From 40-80 sp964503665 (GTDB taxonomy: Bacteria; Bacteroidota; Bacteroidia; Flavobacteriales_D; Crocinitomicaceae), in assembly GCA_964503665.1 (NCBI GenBank), contig CAZDAR010000088.1:1-7296 (forward strand): a stretch of 7,296 nt of DNA, given 5' to 3'. Below are positions 7,242 to 7,296 of the stretch, piece after piece; positions within the stretch are counted from its first letter, which is position 1; every line of letters begins with the position of its first letter. The notes beneath the pieces are model-generated. The model was not told where the DNA came from, ran no database searches, and worked only from the letters and a program-made list of their open reading frames with translations. Made by a program: the position numbers and the translations under genes.

Positions 7242-7296
7242 ATGAATCATAACCAAAAGTTGGGGAGGAATTCTTTAATATTTCCGATTTTTGTAA
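7242..7296 (+). CDS. Possible start of a gene running off the window (18 codons visible)
   Basis: An ATG at 7242 opens a frame that stays open to the last base, giving 18 residues: a polar basic opening (MNHNQKLGR) followed by a hydrophobic run (SLIFPIFV). This could be the start of a signal peptide or membrane anchor. It is preceded by an A-rich stretch, as is common before starts in Bacteroidota, which rarely use Shine-Dalgarno sequences. The fragment is too short to assign a family, and an open frame of 55 bases is easily due to chance. Confidence 0.3.
   Translation, partial: MNHNQKLGRNSLIFPIFV

Noticed and set aside
1..7296. CRISPR array, insertion sequence, toxin-antitoxin pair, phage or defence genes
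   Set aside because: No spaced repeats, terminal inverted repeats, transposase, integrase or nuclease motifs were seen on either strand.

Overview
The window looks like a core-genome segment of a low-GC Bacteroidota bacterium, probably from the Flavobacteriales. The evidence is the protein family types, the AT-rich DNA, the lack of Shine-Dalgarno sequences and the presence of TAnnTTTG-type -7 promoter boxes. Both family and lineage calls rest on recognition by eye, because no search could be run.

Layout: positions 1-982 (minus) hold nearly all of tsaD, the catalytic subunit for the tRNA t6A37 modification; its last few codons lie outside the window. Positions 1004-5590 (plus) hold a complete tamB-like gene of 1528 codons. 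The start codons of these two divergent genes are only 21 bp apart, and a candidate -7 box for each lies on either side of the gap, so the two promoters would overlap face to face. A 226-bp AT-rich tail-to-tail gap follows. Next is a complete cation:proton antiporter gene on the minus strand (5817-7001). Its stop codon sits in a hairpin, and its last codons run into a degenerate tRNA-like sequence. Positions 7002-7241 are intergenic and contain a plausible promoter for the antiporter. A possible new plus-strand gene starts at 7242 and runs off the end.

The genes do not form a pathway. TsaD acts on tRNA in the cytoplasm, TamB is an inner-membrane-anchored periplasmic protein of envelope biogenesis, and the antiporter is an inner-membrane ion exchanger. 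I found no CRISPR array, insertion sequence, integrase, toxin-antitoxin pair or defence system. The points most worth a second look are the interlocked tsaD/tamB promoters and the tRNA-like relic at the antiporter 3' end. I see no convincing new multi-gene system.
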